From: Burkholderiales bacterium
GTDB taxonomy: Bacteria > Pseudomonadota > Gammaproteobacteria > Burkholderiales > Burkholderiaceae_C
Length of the DNA stretch: 7,367 nt
Reading direction: 5' to 3'
NCBI GenBank assembly: GCA_947462175.1
Contig: CANHOE010000123.1
Location: 1 to 7,367, forward strand
This document shows, piece after piece, positions 6,492 through 7,367 of the stretch. A program made the translations under genes and the position numbers. The notes beneath the pieces were generated by a model. The model was given only the letters and a program-made list of their open reading frames with translations, was not told the origin of the DNA and made no database searches. The number at the start of each line of letters is the position of its first letter. Positions within the stretch are counted from its first letter, which is position 1.

Positions 6492-7367
6492 GACTTCAGA
6501 CACCTTGTTGCGACCCCCGCGTCCCTGTCCGAAATCAACGCCGATGCGCTGGTACTTGTCGTTCATGGCGGCGTCATCGATGGTGCTCTGGCTCCTGCGA
6601 TCTCCTCGCTGATCGGCCAGGCAGTCGATGCAGGCGACCTGCAGCTGAAGGCGGGACGCAGCCTGTACCTGCACCGGCCGGCAGGCGTGAAGGTGCCGCG
6701 GCTGCTTGTGGTTGGTGCTGCCGCAGCGAGCGTGAAATCCTTCAAGACCGCCGTGGCTTCTGGCTTGGCCCATTTGAAGGGCAGCGGCGCGAAGCACATT
6801 GTGGTGGCCGTGGCCGATGCCAACCCGCTGACGGCGTTGCACGGAGAGGCACTTGCCACTGCCGCTGCCGATGCCACCTACCTGTATCGCCATACCAAGC
6901 CCAGCGCAGCGAAGGCGCCTGCGATGTCCCGCTTCTCGCTGGCGTGCGGCAAGGGCCAGGCGAGCGATGTCGCCGCCGGCCTGCAACGCGGCGCGGCGAT
7001 TGCCGCCGGTGTCACCTTGGCGCGCGAATGTGCCAATCGACCGGGGAACCACTGCACGCCCACATACCTGGGCGAGCAGGCCAAGCGCCTGGGCAAGGAG
7101 CACGGATTGAAGGTCGAGGTGCTTGATCGCAAAGCGGTCGAAAAGCTCGGCATGGGCGCGTTCCTCGCCGTGGCGCAGGGCTCGGCGGAGCCGCTGCGCT
7201 TCATCGTCGCGCGCTACGAAGGGGCTGCGAAATCGCAAGCGCCGGTCGTGCTGGTGGGCAAGGGCATCACCTTCGACACCGGCGGCATCTCGATCAAGCC
7301 CTCGGCCGAGATGGACGAGATGAAGTACGACATGGGTGGCGCTGCCAGCGTGCTGGGCACCTTGCGC
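6489..7367 (+). CDS. pepA: Leucyl aminopeptidase PepA (M17), 5' part, truncated by window end
   Basis: The first 293 residues of an M17 cytosol aminopeptidase, which removes N-terminal leucine and other residues from peptides as a two-metal hexamer; E. coli PepA also binds DNA in XerCD recombination and carAB control. The N-terminal macro-like domain (about 1-150) begins MDFRHLVATPASLSEI, a Burkholderiales-style start. A linker (CANRPGNHCTPTYL, about 181-194) leads to the catalytic domain. VGKGITFDTGGISIKPS supplies metal ligands K258 and D263 and catalytic K270; MKYDMGGAA supplies D281. These are offset by exactly 12 from E. coli K270, D275, K282 and D293. The remaining ligands in the NTDAEGR motif lie beyond base 7367. 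The start ATG 6489-6491 has an AGCAGG-like ribosome site four bases upstream. Nothing in the visible part suggests inactivation. Confidence 0.95.
   Translation, partial: MDFRHLVATPASLSEINADALVLVVHGGVIDGALAPAISSLIGQAVDAGDLQLKAGRSLYLHRPAGVKVPRLLVVGAAAASVKSFKTAVASGLAHLKGSGAKHIVVAVADANPLTALHGEALATAAADATYLYRHTKPSAAKAPAMSRFSLACGKGQASDVAAGLQRGAAIAAGVTLARECANRPGNHCTPTYLGEQAKRLGKEHGLKVEVLDRKAVEKLGMGAFLAVAQGSAEPLRFIVARYEGAAKSQAPVVLVGKGITFDTGGISIKPSAEMDEMKYDMGGAASVLGTLR

Noticed and set aside
5935..6612. + strand open frame of 225 residues spanning the lptF start and pepA 5' end
   Set aside because: It is antisense to well-supported lptF and out of frame with pepA, with no recognisable motif.
6477..7238. 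- strand open frame of 253 residues opposite pepA
   Set aside because: It is a shadow of pepA, rich in Arg, His and Gln, without domain signatures.

Overview
The window is GC-rich and tightly packed, with almost no non-coding DNA. Protein content and gene style point to a betaproteobacterium of the order Burkholderiales, probably near the Leptothrix/Rubrivivax/Ideonella group. The evidence is a Burkholderiales-type FimV-family protein, an lptFG pair divergent from pepA, and a CysB-family regulator with full inducer-site conservation. This placement comes from recognising protein families, not from a database search.

Layout from left to right: (1) bases 1-1764, + strand, the 3' part of a FimV-family inner-membrane protein whose start lies before the window. 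(2) Bases 1756-6461, - strand, a five-gene co-directional cluster. In transcription order it is lptF, lptG, a short CbiX/SirB-type chelatase, a CysB-family LysR regulator, and a YbdL-type methionine aminotransferase. (3) Bases 6489-7367, + strand, the 5' part of pepA (leucyl aminopeptidase), cut off by the window end.

The - strand cluster is unusually tight. lptF and lptG are 14 bases apart. The next three junctions (lptG/cbiX, cbiX/cysB, cysB/aminotransferase) are each a 4-base ATGA overlap of start and stop codons, with no strong Shine-Dalgarno sequence before any of these starts. The only intergenic stretch that could hold a promoter for it is the 27-base gap between the divergent lptF and pepA starts. 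At the other end the aminotransferase and fimV genes overlap tail to tail by 9 bases.

Functionally, LptF and LptG are the membrane subunits of the LPS-exporting ABC transporter. The three genes after them share a sulfur theme: a chelatase that could make siroheme (the sulfite reductase cofactor), the CysB-type regulator of sulfate assimilation, and an aminotransferase for methionine or its keto acid. The most notable feature of the window is that this sulfur set appears translationally coupled to an essential envelope operon. All genes belong to known families. I see no rRNA, tRNA, CRISPR array, insertion sequence or phage gene, and no convincing evidence of a wholly new system.
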